From the NCBI GenBank assembly GCA_903919715.1, contig CAIXJC010000083.1, forward strand, positions 1 through 42,864: a stretch of 42,864 nucleotides of DNA. The letters are read 5' to 3'. This document shows positions 35,047-42,864 of the stretch, one piece after another. The notes under the pieces were generated by a model, which worked only from the letters and a program-made list of their open reading frames with translations, searched no databases and had not been told where the DNA came from. Both the position numbers and the translations under genes were made by a program. Each line of letters opens with the position of its first letter. Position 1 is the first letter of the stretch. Origin of the DNA: an uncultured bacterium. GTDB lineage: Bacteria; Planctomycetota; Phycisphaerae; Phycisphaerales; SM1A02.

Positions 35047-35820
35047 ATGACACCGAAAAATATTCCACAGTTTCATCTCGAGGGTCAGGTGGTATTGGTC
35101 ACGGGTAGCAGTCGGGGACTTGGGAAAGCGATCGCCTTTGCGCTTGGCGAGGCTGGAGCCAAGGTTGCAATCAATTACTGGAATGACCGCGAACGAGGTG
35201 CCCAAACACTCGCGGAGTTCAAAGCGGCTGGATATGCGGGTGATTTGTTTCGAGGCAATGTGATTGATGAAGCTGACGTGAACCGTATGTGCAGTGAGAT
35301 CGGTGCAAAGCTCGGACCGATTGACACACTCGTGATCAATGCAACGCCGGATCAGCCACATAAGCCAATCGAAGAGTACGACTGGGCCTTTCACCAATCG
35401 ATGATCGACTTCTTTGTAAAGAGTCCGTATTTGCTGACTCGAGCGACGCTCGCTCATATGAAGAAGCAGCGGCACGGCCACATCATCAACATTACGAGCG
35501 AGGTCTTCCACCGCGGCGTTGGAAATTTCAGCCCTTATGTCGCCGCGAAGGGCGCACAGATTGGATGGACTCGAAGTATGGCGATGGAGCTTGCGCCATG
35601 GAACATCACCGTCAATGCTGTCGCTCCTGGTTGGATTCCTGTTGAGCGACATGCGAATGACGCGCAGAGCGACAAAGACGGTTACGAAAATCAGATTCCG
35701 ATGGGGAACTTTGGAACCCCGAGCGATGTTGGCGGCGCAGTTGTTTTTCTGGCGAGCGAAGCCGCGAGATTTATTACTGGGCAGTCGATTCATGTCAATG
35801 GTGGAACCACCGTTTATTAA
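35047..35820 (+). CDS. SDR oxidoreductase, first gene of a sugar operon
   Basis: A 257-residue classical SDR: TGSSRGLG (19-26), INAT in place of the usual NAG (97-100), Ser151 in NITSEV, Tyr164-x3-Lys168 in YVAAK and the tail ARFITGQSIHVNGGTTVY. It resembles 3-oxoacyl-ACP reductases and sugar dehydrogenases. As it is followed after 12 bases by a sugar ABC transporter and a mutarotase, a role in oxidising the imported sugar at C1 is more likely than fatty-acid synthesis; this is inferred from position. No Shine-Dalgarno is obvious. Its promoter must lie in the 154-base gap 34893-35046. Confidence 0.88.
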   Translation: MTPKNIPQFHLEGQVVLVTGSSRGLGKAIAFALGEAGAKVAINYWNDRERGAQTLAEFKAAGYAGDLFRGNVIDEADVNRMCSEIGAKLGPIDTLVINATPDQPHKPIEEYDWAFHQSMIDFFVKSPYLLTRATLAHMKKQRHGHIINITSEVFHRGVGNFSPYVAAKGAQIGWTRSMAMELAPWNITVNAVAPGWIPVERHANDAQSDKDGYENQIPMGNFGTPSDVGGAVVFLASEAARFITGQSIHVNGGTTVY

Positions 35821-35832
35821 ATGGAGAAAATC

Positions 35833-36984
35833 ATGCAAAGAAATTTGGCGACGGCAACGAGAATGTCCACAGCGATCTTGGTGGTGTTTGGATTTATTTC
35901 GTTGACATCATGTGGAGAGCCTGCGGTCGAACTTTCTCCAAAGCAGCGCCAGGCGCAATTCGTGCAGAATTATGCGAAGAATCCGATTGTGAAGCCGCGG
36001 TTGGCATTCGTCACGAACGGGATTGCGGATTTTTGGGTGATCGCACAGCGTGGGGCGGAGCAGGCGGCTATCGATACTGGCGCAACGGTTACGGTCCATA
36101 TGCCTGCGGAGGGGATTGCCGATCAGAAGCGCATTCTCGAAGATCTGTTGGCGCAGAACATCAACGCAATCGCAGTCAGTGCAATCGATCCAGCAAATCA
36201 GTTGGATGTGCTTGATCAAGTTGCGACGCGAACTTTGCTCGTGACGCATGACAGCGACGCACCTGCGAGTGCCCGATTGGCTTATGTGGGACTCGATAAT
36301 TACGACGCGGGGAGAGCTGCAGGAAAATTAGTGAAGGCAGCGTTGCCAAATGGTGGAGAGATCGCGATTTTCGTTGGGCGAATGGAGCAGGACAACGCTC
36401 GTCGCCGCAGGCAAGGTTTGATGGATGAAATCTTTGATCGCAGTCGCGACGAAAATCGCGTCGAAGATCCAAATCAATCTCTGACCATCGGGAAGTTCAC
36501 TGTTCTCAATACGCTCACGGATCAGTTTGATCGTGCGAAGGCGAAAGCAAATGTTGAGGACATGATCAGCGCAAATCCAAATCTCGGGTGCGTCGTCGGA
36601 TTGTTTACATACAACCCTGTCCTTGCGCTTGAAGCGCTTCGGAGCGGCGGAAAGATTGGCCAGATCAAGGTTGTTGGATTCGACGAGGCGCCAGAAACTT
36701 TGGCTGGAATTCGCGATGGATCAGTGCAAGGAACGGTCGTGCAAGATCCATACAACTATGGATATCGAAGTATGCAGCTCCTCAATGCGGTCTGTCTTGG
36801 GAAGCCCGATGCGCTGCCCAAGGGTGGATTTATTGACATTCCTGCGGTGACGGTGACGAAAGACAATGTTGATGCATTCGAGGCAGATCTCAAGAAAAAG
36901 TTGGCCGGGAATAAAGCTGCAGCCAACGCTGGGAATCAAACTGGGAATCAAGCTGGGAATCAAGCTGGGAATTTGGCGAAGTGA
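35833..36984 (+). CDS. Sugar ABC transporter substrate-binding lipoprotein
   Basis: A 383-residue RbsB-type binding protein. A lipobox LTSC gives lipidation at Cys27. The periplasmic-binding fold (Peripla_BP_4) is clear from RLAFVTNGIADFWVIAQRG, DPANQLDVLDQV, YVGLDNYDAGRAAGKLV, VVGFDEAPETLAGIRDG and GTVVQDPYNYGYRSM. GGAG at 35823-35826 favours ATG 35833 over ATG 35821. The C-terminus carries a tandem NQAG repeat. Its stop overlaps the GTG of the ATPase gene. The sugar is unknown; ribose, xylose or similar pentoses are the family norm. Confidence 0.93.
   Translation: MQRNLATATRMSTAILVVFGFISLTSCGEPAVELSPKQRQAQFVQNYAKNPIVKPRLAFVTNGIADFWVIAQRGAEQAAIDTGATVTVHMPAEGIADQKRILEDLLAQNINAIAVSAIDPANQLDVLDQVATRTLLVTHDSDAPASARLAYVGLDNYDAGRAAGKLVKAALPNGGEIAIFVGRMEQDNARRRRQGLMDEIFDRSRDENRVEDPNQSLTIGKFTVLNTLTDQFDRAKAKANVEDMISANPNLGCVVGLFTYNPVLALEALRSGGKIGQIKVVGFDEAPETLAGIRDGSVQGTVVQDPYNYGYRSMQLLNAVCLGKPDALPKGGFIDIPAVTVTKDNVDAFEADLKKKLAGNKAAANAGNQTGNQAGNQAGNLAK
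36928..36975 (+). repeat. 12-bp tandem repeat inside the binding-protein gene
   Basis: The unit gctgggaatcaa is repeated three times, the second with a single change, followed by a fourth partial unit. It encodes AGNQTGNQAGNQAGN at the C-terminus, beyond the periplasmic-binding fold. Length variation by slippage would add or remove four residues without breaking the frame. Confidence 0.9.
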
Positions 36985-38498
36985 CCGTTGCGCCGCCGAT
37001 CCTGCAGTGCAGGGGGCTTGGGAAAAGATTCGCCGGCGTCCACGCCTTGCGCGGAGTGGATCTTGATATTCGCTCGGGAGAAGTTGTTGCGGTCGTCGGC
37101 GCGAATGGTGCTGGCAAGAGCACCTTGATGAAAATTCTTGCGGGAGTCTTGCCACAGGATTCCGGTGAAGTACTGCTCGCGGGTAACCCGATTCGATTCG
37201 CTGGGGTGCGCGATGCGGTGCGAGCTGGGATTGCGCTCGTGCATCAAGAACTGCACTTGGCGGACAATGTGGATGTCGCTGGAAACATTTTTCTTGGCCG
37301 TGAGCCACATCGATTTGGTTTCCTTGATCGACAGGCGATGCACTCCCAAGCGCGCGAGTGGATGAGCCGTGTGGGACTCGAGCTCTCGCCTTCCACCGAT
37401 GTCTCCACGCTTTCGATCGGTCACCGTCAGATGGTTGAGATTGCAAAAGCGCTTTCTTTGCGTGCAAAGGTGTTGATTTTAGACGAACCAACGAGCAGTT
37501 TGAGCATGGGCGAGACAACTCGTTTGCTGGCGCTCATTCGTGCGCTCGCAGAGCAGGGGGTTGCGGTTGTCTACATCACTCATCGGCTCAATGAAGTATT
37601 GCTCTGCGCTGATCGAGCTGTGGTACTCCGTGATGGCGCACGTGTCGCAGAGTTTTCGCGGGAGCAGCTGACTCGAGAGCGACTCGTGCATGCGATGGTT
37701 GGAACGATCCACGAACAACACGCGCGAGGCGATAGAGAATCGCGAAGCGGATCGACGACAAGACTTCTTGTGCGTGATCTCAAGACGCAGGCGCATCCTG
37801 AGGCAACAATTGATTTTTCGATCCGCCGTGGAGAAATTGTTGGACTCGCTGGGCTTGTCGGCTCTGGTCGCACGGAAATTCTGCAGTCCATCTTTGGGAT
37901 CGATAAAAGAATTGCGGGCGAAGTCGTTTTGGATGGGCGCCTGGTTGCTTCCAATGATCCTGCGGCGGCAGCACAGCGTGGCATTGCGATGGTCCCAGAA
38001 GATCGTCAACGAGACGGTCTCATGCTGGAGGATTCAGTTCGTTTGAATGCATCGATCATCAGGATTTCGCGCGAATCTGTGTTTGGTTTCATCCGAGGTG
38101 GATTGGAACGAGCAGGAGTCGCGCGGATGGTCGGGCTGATGCGAATTCATCCTGCGACGCCTGAGAGACCTGTTGGGCTTTTTTCTGGAGGAAATCAGCA
38201 GAAAGTGGTGTTGGCGAAGTGGCTTTCGACAGAACCGAGCGTGCTGTTGCTTGATGAGCCAAGTCGCGGCGTCGATGTCGGGGCGCGTGCCGAGATTCAT
38301 TCGCTGATTCGCCAGGCATCCGACCGCGGTGCAGCCGTTCTGTGCGCGATCAGCGATACAGAAGAATTGCTGTTGCTTTGCGACCGCATTATTGTCATGC
38401 GTATGGGACGGATCGAAGGTGAAATGGACGTGGCGGAAGCAACGGAAGAATCGATTACTCGTTTGGCGATCGTGGGAAGTGTGGAGTTCGCAGCATGA
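36981..38498 (+). CDS. Sugar ABC transporter ATPase (RbsA/XylG type)
   Basis: A 505-residue tandem ATPase. The first half has Walker A GANGAGKST (40-48), a Q-loop in LVHQELHLADNV, signature LSIGHRQ and Walker B VLILDEPTSSL. The second half has the degenerate GLVGSGRTE in place of Walker A, signature FSGGNQQK and LLLDEPSRGVDVGARAEI, as usual for ribose/xylose-type importers. It powers uptake through the adjacent permease. The GTG at 36981 overlaps the previous TGA (GTGA), and its own TGA overlaps the permease ATG (ATGA), so the set is translationally coupled. Confidence 0.96.
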   Translation: MTVAPPILQCRGLGKRFAGVHALRGVDLDIRSGEVVAVVGANGAGKSTLMKILAGVLPQDSGEVLLAGNPIRFAGVRDAVRAGIALVHQELHLADNVDVAGNIFLGREPHRFGFLDRQAMHSQAREWMSRVGLELSPSTDVSTLSIGHRQMVEIAKALSLRAKVLILDEPTSSLSMGETTRLLALIRALAEQGVAVVYITHRLNEVLLCADRAVVLRDGARVAEFSREQLTRERLVHAMVGTIHEQHARGDRESRSGSTTRLLVRDLKTQAHPEATIDFSIRRGEIVGLAGLVGSGRTEILQSIFGIDKRIAGEVVLDGRLVASNDPAAAAQRGIAMVPEDRQRDGLMLEDSVRLNASIIRISRESVFGFIRGGLERAGVARMVGLMRIHPATPERPVGLFSGGNQQKVVLAKWLSTEPSVLLLDEPSRGVDVGARAEIHSLIRQASDRGAAVLCAISDTEELLLLCDRIIVMRMGRIEGEMDVAEATEESITRLAIVGSVEFAA

Positions 38499-39481
38499 AG
38501 AAGTCAATCGGCATTGCAATAATCTTGCTTGCGATCGTGATTGCGACGGCAATTCTTTCGCCAAATTTTCTGAGTGCGTACAACCTGGAAAATCTCCTTC
38601 GTCGAACCGCGCTGTTCGGCATTCTCAGTATTGGGGTTGGCTTCGTCATCCTGACAGCTGGAATCGATCTCTCGATCGGTGGTGTTGTGTGTTTGGCGGG
38701 AATCTTGACGCCGTATCTCTTGACGCAAATGGGATGGACGCCGACCGAAACCATCGGCGCAATTCTGCTGATGTCGCTTGCAATTGGAATCCTGCAGGGA
38801 AGTTTGGTTGCCTACGGACGAATCCAGCCCTTCCTCGTGACATTATGCGGTCTGCTGATTTTTCGAGGTGTCGCACGTGGGATTACGATGGATCAAACGC
38901 AGGGTTTTCAAGGGAAATTTGCGGGAATTCGTTGGATCGGGAATGGGCGAATTCCTCTCCCAGGCGTGGATGGATTCGCAATTCCTGCGCCCGTCTTGTC
39001 GCTGGTCATCATCGCAGTTCTCGCGATGGTCTTCCTCAATCGCACCGTCTGGGGAAGGTGGATGAAGGCCGTCGGCCGCAGCCCAAACGCTGCGCGATAT
39101 AGCGGAGTTCCCGTTGCACGACTGCAGATTCTTGCGTACACCATCTGCAGCCTGCTCGCCGGTTTCGGTGGATTGCTTTTCGTATGCGACGTTGGCAGCG
39201 CGCAACCAAGTGACTTCGGTAACTTCTATGAGCTCTACGCGATCGCCGCTGCAGTTCTTGGCGGCTATAGACTTTCGGGCGGCGAAGGCAGCGTCGTTGG
39301 AGTTGTGATTGGTGCGGCAGTGATGCAAGTGTTGCGTAATGCAATTGTCCTTGTGCCGTGGTTGCCAGATACTGCGGAGTTCGCGGTCATCGGGCTTGTG
39401 ATCTTGATCGGTGTTCTCTCTGATGAACTATTGCGTCGGTTTGCGGCGAGCCGCGCCCGCACGCAAGCGAAAGGAGTTTGA
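38495..39481 (+). CDS. Sugar ABC transporter permease (RbsC type)
   Basis: A 328-residue inner-membrane protein with about eight to ten helices. The family signature is GFVILTAGIDLSIGGVV, followed by PFLVTLCGLLIFRG and, after the cytoplasmic coupling loop, AVGRSPNAARYSGV and AAAVLGGYRLSGGEGSVVGVV. It forms the membrane channel, probably as a homodimer with the ATPase. The ATGA overlap couples it to the ATPase gene. Its TGA overlaps the mutarotase ATG by one base (TGATG), and the mutarotase ribosome site GGAG lies inside its last codons. Confidence 0.96.
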   Translation: MKKSIGIAIILLAIVIATAILSPNFLSAYNLENLLRRTALFGILSIGVGFVILTAGIDLSIGGVVCLAGILTPYLLTQMGWTPTETIGAILLMSLAIGILQGSLVAYGRIQPFLVTLCGLLIFRGVARGITMDQTQGFQGKFAGIRWIGNGRIPLPGVDGFAIPAPVLSLVIIAVLAMVFLNRTVWGRWMKAVGRSPNAARYSGVPVARLQILAYTICSLLAGFGGLLFVCDVGSAQPSDFGNFYELYAIAAAVLGGYRLSGGEGSVVGVVIGAAVMQVLRNAIVLVPWLPDTAEFAVIGLVILIGVLSDELLRRFAASRARTQAKGV

Positions 39482-40665
39482 TGAAATCGGTCGTTGTGAA
39501 AAGTATTGTCGGTATCGCAATTTGCACGCTCTGTTCTCTCGCGGTCTTTGGAGCCGCATCTCTTTCTTCCACCAATCAGAAAGCTTCATCTATGAAAGCA
39601 AGCATTTCGGTCGCCGACTACGGCACGGTGAATGGTCAGCCTGCGCATCTATGGACGATCACAAATCCTGGCGGAATGCGCATGAAAGTGACCGATTACG
39701 GCACAATCATCACCGAACTCTGGGTGCCAGATTCCAAGGGCAAGCTCGTTGATGTTGTGCTTGGACGCTCGTCGGTGCAGGAGTACATCGACCGAACGCA
39801 GTACTTCGGATGCACCGCAGGTCGTTGCGCGAACCGCATTGCCAAAGGTCAGTTCACGATCGACGGCAAGCCGTCGCAGGTCACATGCAATAACGGTGTG
39901 AATTCTCTTCACGGTGGCGCAAAGGGATTCGACAAGGTGTTATGGAAGGGTGAAGCAGGTATGAAGAACGGCGATCCGTTCGTGACTTTCACGTACACGA
40001 GTAAAGACGGTGAGGAGGGGTATCCCGGAAACTGCACGGCGGTTGTGACATACACGCTGACGAGCAAGAACGAATTGCATGTTTCGATGAGCGCAACAAC
40101 GGATGCGCCAACGCCAGTGAATCTTGCGCACCATTCTTATTGGAATTTGGGCGGTCACGATTCAGGTGTGATCCTGCAAGACGAGTTGATGATTGCTGCA
40201 GATAATTTTACCCCAGTTGATTCAGCGCTCATCACAACTGGTGAGATCAAGTCTGTGGTGGGGACGCCGTTCGATTTTCGCACGATGAAAGCGATCGTCA
40301 AAGATATTGGGCAGTTGCCTGCAACGGCGAGTGATCCGGGCGGCTTCGATCACAACTGGGTGATCAATGGAGCGAAGGCGGGCGAGATGCGAGAATGCGC
40401 TGTTTTGCGCAGTCCAAAGAGTGGAATTGTGATGACGGTCATGAGCAATCAGCCCGGCATGCAGTTTTATACGGGTAATTTTCTAGATGGTGTGCCGGGG
40501 AAGAATGGTGCGATTTATGCAAAGAACAATGCGCTGTGCCTTGAGACGCAAGCTTTTCCAGACAGCATCAACAAGCAGGGGAAAGCGGGATGGCCCGACG
40601 TGATTTTGCGACCAGGGCAGACGTATCAGCATGAGATTGTGCATCGGTTTACGGTGGTTGAGTAG
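39481..40665 (+). CDS. galM: Exported aldose 1-epimerase (mutarotase)
   Basis: A 394-residue GalM. The catalytic set is present: GRCANRIAKGQF (115-125), NSLHGG with His144, VNLAHHSYWNLGG with the second histidine (218), the substrate loop in GGFDHNW and the acid in CLETQAFPDS. Unlike cytoplasmic GalM it has a signal peptide (about 1-26, FGAASL), so it should act in the periplasm, interconverting anomers before uptake. GGAG at 39473-39476 precedes ATG 39481. It ends the five-gene sugar operon and converges on the DUF1501 gene across the 407-base spacer with repeat copy 2. Confidence 0.94.
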   Translation: MKSVVVKSIVGIAICTLCSLAVFGAASLSSTNQKASSMKASISVADYGTVNGQPAHLWTITNPGGMRMKVTDYGTIITELWVPDSKGKLVDVVLGRSSVQEYIDRTQYFGCTAGRCANRIAKGQFTIDGKPSQVTCNNGVNSLHGGAKGFDKVLWKGEAGMKNGDPFVTFTYTSKDGEEGYPGNCTAVVTYTLTSKNELHVSMSATTDAPTPVNLAHHSYWNLGGHDSGVILQDELMIAADNFTPVDSALITTGEIKSVVGTPFDFRTMKAIVKDIGQLPATASDPGGFDHNWVINGAKAGEMRECAVLRSPKSGIVMTVMSNQPGMQFYTGNFLDGVPGKNGAIYAKNNALCLETQAFPDSINKQGKAGWPDVILRPGQTYQHEIVHRFTVVE

Positions 40666-40714
40666 GCGCTGCTTAAATAGCCGCGGACACAGCCGCGGAA
40701 ACTGATAAGTGAGC

Positions 40715-40839
40715 AGCCGTGAAAAGTCCTCTCGGGGCTCAAACAGTCCTCGGCGACCGACACGATCCGATTTGCGAAATTTTATTTCAAGTTCAGTCGG
40801 CCGCCTGCGGAACTCGCCCGAGAGAACTTTCCAACGGCT
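40715..40839. repeat. 125-bp imperfect palindromic repeat, copy 2
   Basis: This is the second copy of the element at 2063-2187, in the same orientation and of the same length. AGCCGT (40715-40720) pairs with ACGGCT (40834-40839), TCTCGGG (40730-40736) with CCCGAGA (40817-40823), and GGCGACCGAC (40752-40761) with GTCGGCCGCC (40796-40805). The outer CTCGGG stem keeps pairing although one G-C of copy 1 is T-A here, which supports folding as RNA or as a DNA cruciform. The loops are also conserved, so sequence matters beyond the stem. Confidence 0.8.
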
Positions 40840-40924
40840 GGAGACGCAAGCAGATGCGCGACGGAATCTGAAAACGTTCGAGCGAGAATTTGATTCGCCA
40901 ACGTGGGCAGTGGAATGATTTGAA

Positions 40925-40987
40925 CCCCGGCGAGTTTGCAAGCCGAGCAAGTCTGCGCAGCTCGGCGCAGCATGTTTGAGCCCGGGG
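40925..40987. other. Nested inverted repeat
   Basis: GCCGAGC (40942-40948) pairs with GCTCGGC (40960-40966) around an 11-base loop, and CCCCGG (40925-40930) can close it with CCGGGG (40982-40987). It lies beyond repeat copy 2, with no T tract. It could help stop transcription from either side, but no similar segment flanks copy 1. Confidence 0.5.
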
Positions 40988-41072
40988 GCAAATCAGTCCG
41001 CTGCCAAAATCTGCACGAACCATATTTGAGTCCATGCATTGCGTAGTTGTTTGAACTGCCGCGCTTGTGCTG

Positions 41073-42557
41073 TTACGCAATAACTTGTCGAATCGGTTGC
41101 GCGCCTTCGACGCCAACCAATTTCTGATCAAGTCCAGCATAAAAATATGTCAGCGCATTTGGATCAATGCCAAGTTGATTCAGAATCGTCGCGTGAAGTT
41201 GCTTTACATGGAAGCGTTCGCCGACACCGATTGATCCAAGTTCGTCTGTCTCGCCGACAGAGATGCCACCTTTGATCCCGCCACCGGCCAACCACATAGT
41301 GAAACCCCACGAGTTGTGATCGCGGCCAGTTCCCTTTGCATATTCTGCGGTGGGTTGACGGCCGAACTCTCCGCCCCAGACGACGAGTGTGTCGTCAAGC
41401 ATGCCTCGGCGCTTGAGATCCTTCAGCAGTGCGGCGATTGGTTTGTCCGTTCGCCCAGCGTGATAATCGTGATTCTTCTTCAGGTCGTCATGTGCATCCC
41501 AATTCGCGTCGTTGTGCGATCCGCCGGAATAGATCTGCACGAATCGAACACCTCGCTCGACAAGTCTTCGAGCAAGAAGACACTTGCGGCCGAAATCTTC
41601 CGTCTGCGGTTCGTCCATTCCATAGAAGCTCTTGGTTTCAGCGGTTTCTCCACTGAAATCAATCGTCTCCGGTGCAGTCGATTGCATCCGATATGCCAAT
41701 TCATAACTTTCAATGCGGCTTTCCAATTCTGGATTGCCGCTGCGCAGGAGCGCGTGCCGTGTATTCCACATCTTCAGTCGGTCGAGCAATTTTCGCTGCG
41801 CAGTTTCCGAGCGAGCCACTGGAGTCGCAAGGTCAAGAATCGGATCGCCCTTGCCGCGCAGAACACATCCTTGAAAATGAGCGGGCATGTATCCGCTCGT
41901 CCAATTCTTCGCACCGCTGATCGGTCCACCTGTTGCATCGAGCATCACGACAAAGCCAGGTAGATTTTGATTGACAGATCCAAGTCCATAATTCACCCAC
42001 GCTCCCATCGATGGCGCACCGCCAAGGAGTTTTCCCGTATTCATCATCAGCATCGCACTGCCGTGAATTGGGCTCTCGGCGTACATGCTCTTGATGAACG
42101 CCATGTCATCGACGCAGGTGGCCAAGTGGGGGAAGAGGTCGCTGACCCACGCGCCAGATTGCCCGTGCTTCTTGAAATTCCATTTCGGCCCGACGATGCG
42201 ACCTTCACTCTTGTCGCCACCGCGACCTTTGGTTTTCACTTGAATTGTCTGTCCGTCGTATTTAAACAGGTCTGGCTTGTAATCAAATGTGTCGACGTGA
42301 CTTGGTCCGCCATACATAAAGAGGAAGATCACAGACTTTGCTTTGCCTGGAAAATGAGGCAATTTTGCAGCAAGCGGATTAACCGCAGGCAGTGGGGTGG
42401 TTCCATCAAACGCAAGAGCTTGTTTCTGAAGAAAACCATCTTTCGCCAACATCCCCGCAAGTGCAACGCTGGTGAATGCTCCGCCCGCTTGCCAGAGAAA
42501 TTCGCGGCGCGTGTTTCCGCAGAAACTATTCGTCGGTTGTGGTTGATCAGTCGACAT
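41073..42557 (-). CDS. DUF1501 sulfatase-like protein with Tat signal
   Basis: A 494-residue exported protein. The twin-arginine signal is TRREFLWQAGGAFTSVALAG (16-35). The DUF1501 pattern follows: KSVIFLFMYGGPSHVDTFDYKP, SMYAESPIHGSAMLMMNTG, VERGVRFVQIYSGGSHNDANWDAH, LVVWGGEFGRQPTAE and GRDHNSWGFTMWLAGGG. The fold is alkaline-phosphatase/sulfatase-like with metal-binding His and Asp, but activity is unknown. DUF1501 genes are paired with DUF1553 cytochrome-type genes in planctomycetes, as here; the start overlaps the end of that gene by 11 bases. Confidence 0.95.
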   Translation of the reverse strand: MSTDQPQPTNSFCGNTRREFLWQAGGAFTSVALAGMLAKDGFLQKQALAFDGTTPLPAVNPLAAKLPHFPGKAKSVIFLFMYGGPSHVDTFDYKPDLFKYDGQTIQVKTKGRGGDKSEGRIVGPKWNFKKHGQSGAWVSDLFPHLATCVDDMAFIKSMYAESPIHGSAMLMMNTGKLLGGAPSMGAWVNYGLGSVNQNLPGFVVMLDATGGPISGAKNWTSGYMPAHFQGCVLRGKGDPILDLATPVARSETAQRKLLDRLKMWNTRHALLRSGNPELESRIESYELAYRMQSTAPETIDFSGETAETKSFYGMDEPQTEDFGRKCLLARRLVERGVRFVQIYSGGSHNDANWDAHDDLKKNHDYHAGRTDKPIAALLKDLKRRGMLDDTLVVWGGEFGRQPTAEYAKGTGRDHNSWGFTMWLAGGGIKGGISVGETDELGSIGVGERFHVKQLHATILNQLGIDPNALTYFYAGLDQKLVGVEGAQPIRQVIA

Positions 42558-42864
42558 ACATGAACTCGTTGCTGTTATAGAGAGTCAGCGTGAGAATATT
42601 CATCGCATCAGATTCTGACATGGATTCTGAAGATTGCAAATCGGAGATGAATGCAATGCCTTCATCGATCTCTTGGGATTCGACCGTGCGACCATACGCC
42701 AAGCGTATTGCACGCTCGATTTGTGCACGCACATTGTTTGGAAACTCGCGGCGAAGTCTGTCGGCGAAGACGATCGCTTGGCCGTTGGTCAATTTGCTGT
42801 TGAGCATCGTGAGTGCTTGTGTTGGTTGAATGGTTGAAAATCGCACGGGGCAGGCATTATCAAT
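42547..42864 (-). CDS. DUF1553 (PSD1) protein, C-terminal part
   Basis: The frame runs off the right edge, so only the last 105 residues are seen. RFSTIQPTQALTMLNS is the usual DUF1553 closing motif, followed by FADRLRREFP, RAIRLAYGRTVESQE and the C-terminal LTLTLYNSNEFMYVD. Full proteins normally carry an N-terminal cytochrome domain (PSCyt1), then DUF1549 and DUF1553. The 11-base overlap with the DUF1501 gene start shows one operon. Function is unknown; polysaccharide or sulfated-glycan handling has been suggested by distribution only. Confidence 0.93.
   Translation of the reverse strand: MDNACPVRFSTIQPTQALTMLNSKLTNGQAIVFADRLRREFPNNVRAQIERAIRLAYGRTVESQEIDEGIAFISDLQSSESMSESDAMNILTLTLYNSNEFMYVD

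Larger units (their letters stand above)
40666..41072. other. Structured 407-base spacer without a gene
   Basis: This gap between the convergent mutarotase and DUF1501 genes holds three inverted repeats: CCGCGG twice at 40681-40686 and 40693-40698, the dispersed element at 40715-40839, and a nested hairpin at 40925-40987. Open frames across it on either strand have poor codon use and no ribosome site. No tRNA-like cloverleaf was found. Confidence 0.7.

Noticed and set aside
40905-40990. tRNA-like arm (GGGGTTCAAAT on the minus strand)
   Set aside because: The T-loop-like string has no pairing stem and no cloverleaf forms around it.

Overview
The window looks like chromosome from a planctomycete, most likely of the Phycisphaerae. 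Pointers are a DUF1552 gene coupled to a DUF1592-type cytochrome gene, a DUF1501 gene next to a DUF1553 gene, C-terminal sorting tails with a PAPG motif and an arginine cluster, a dockerin-like DxNGDG segment ending a secreted protein, and a Ser/Thr kinase with a long TPR-like tail. GC content is moderate, genes are tightly packed on both strands, and GTG starts overlapping an upstream TGA are common. I saw no rRNA, tRNA, CRISPR array, transposase or phage gene.

Layout. 1-5000: end of an unknown gene, a small hypothetical, an exported SOUL-type haem protein, fabI, then on the minus strand dat, coaX and an MnmE-like GTPase. 5100-9950: a coupled pair of a GluR0-like potassium channel and a BtpA-family protein, an aldose-1-epimerase-like gene, an SDR and gap. 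9980-14120: a three-gene overlapping operon of periplasmic adaptor, QW-repeat lipoprotein and TPR-sulfotransferase. 14160-19800: a terminator, a PEP-CTERM-like protein, a TerC protein, a DUF3817 protein, a transglutaminase/hydrolase fusion, a DUF1648 protein and an MFS remnant. 19800-26100: an exported CocE-like hydrolase, a Tat-exported flavin oxidoreductase, a two-hydrolase fusion and a membrane protein. 26150-34900: the DUF1592/DUF1552 pair, the kinase, a dockerin-like secreted protein, a DNRLRE/PEP-CTERM protein and a low-complexity membrane protein. 35000-40670: a sugar operon (SDR, binding lipoprotein, ATPase, permease, exported mutarotase). 41070-end: DUF1501 and the end of a DUF1553 gene.

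The genes suggest a heterotroph with a large exported hydrolase set and sugar import by a ribose-type ABC transporter. The most unusual features are a roughly 125-bp imperfect palindrome present twice, 38 kb apart, with at least one compensatory base-pair change, each copy in one of the two large gaps between convergent genes; and a glutamate-receptor-like channel with a potassium filter but without the arginine that normally holds the amino-acid ligand. All calls are by reading; no searches were run.
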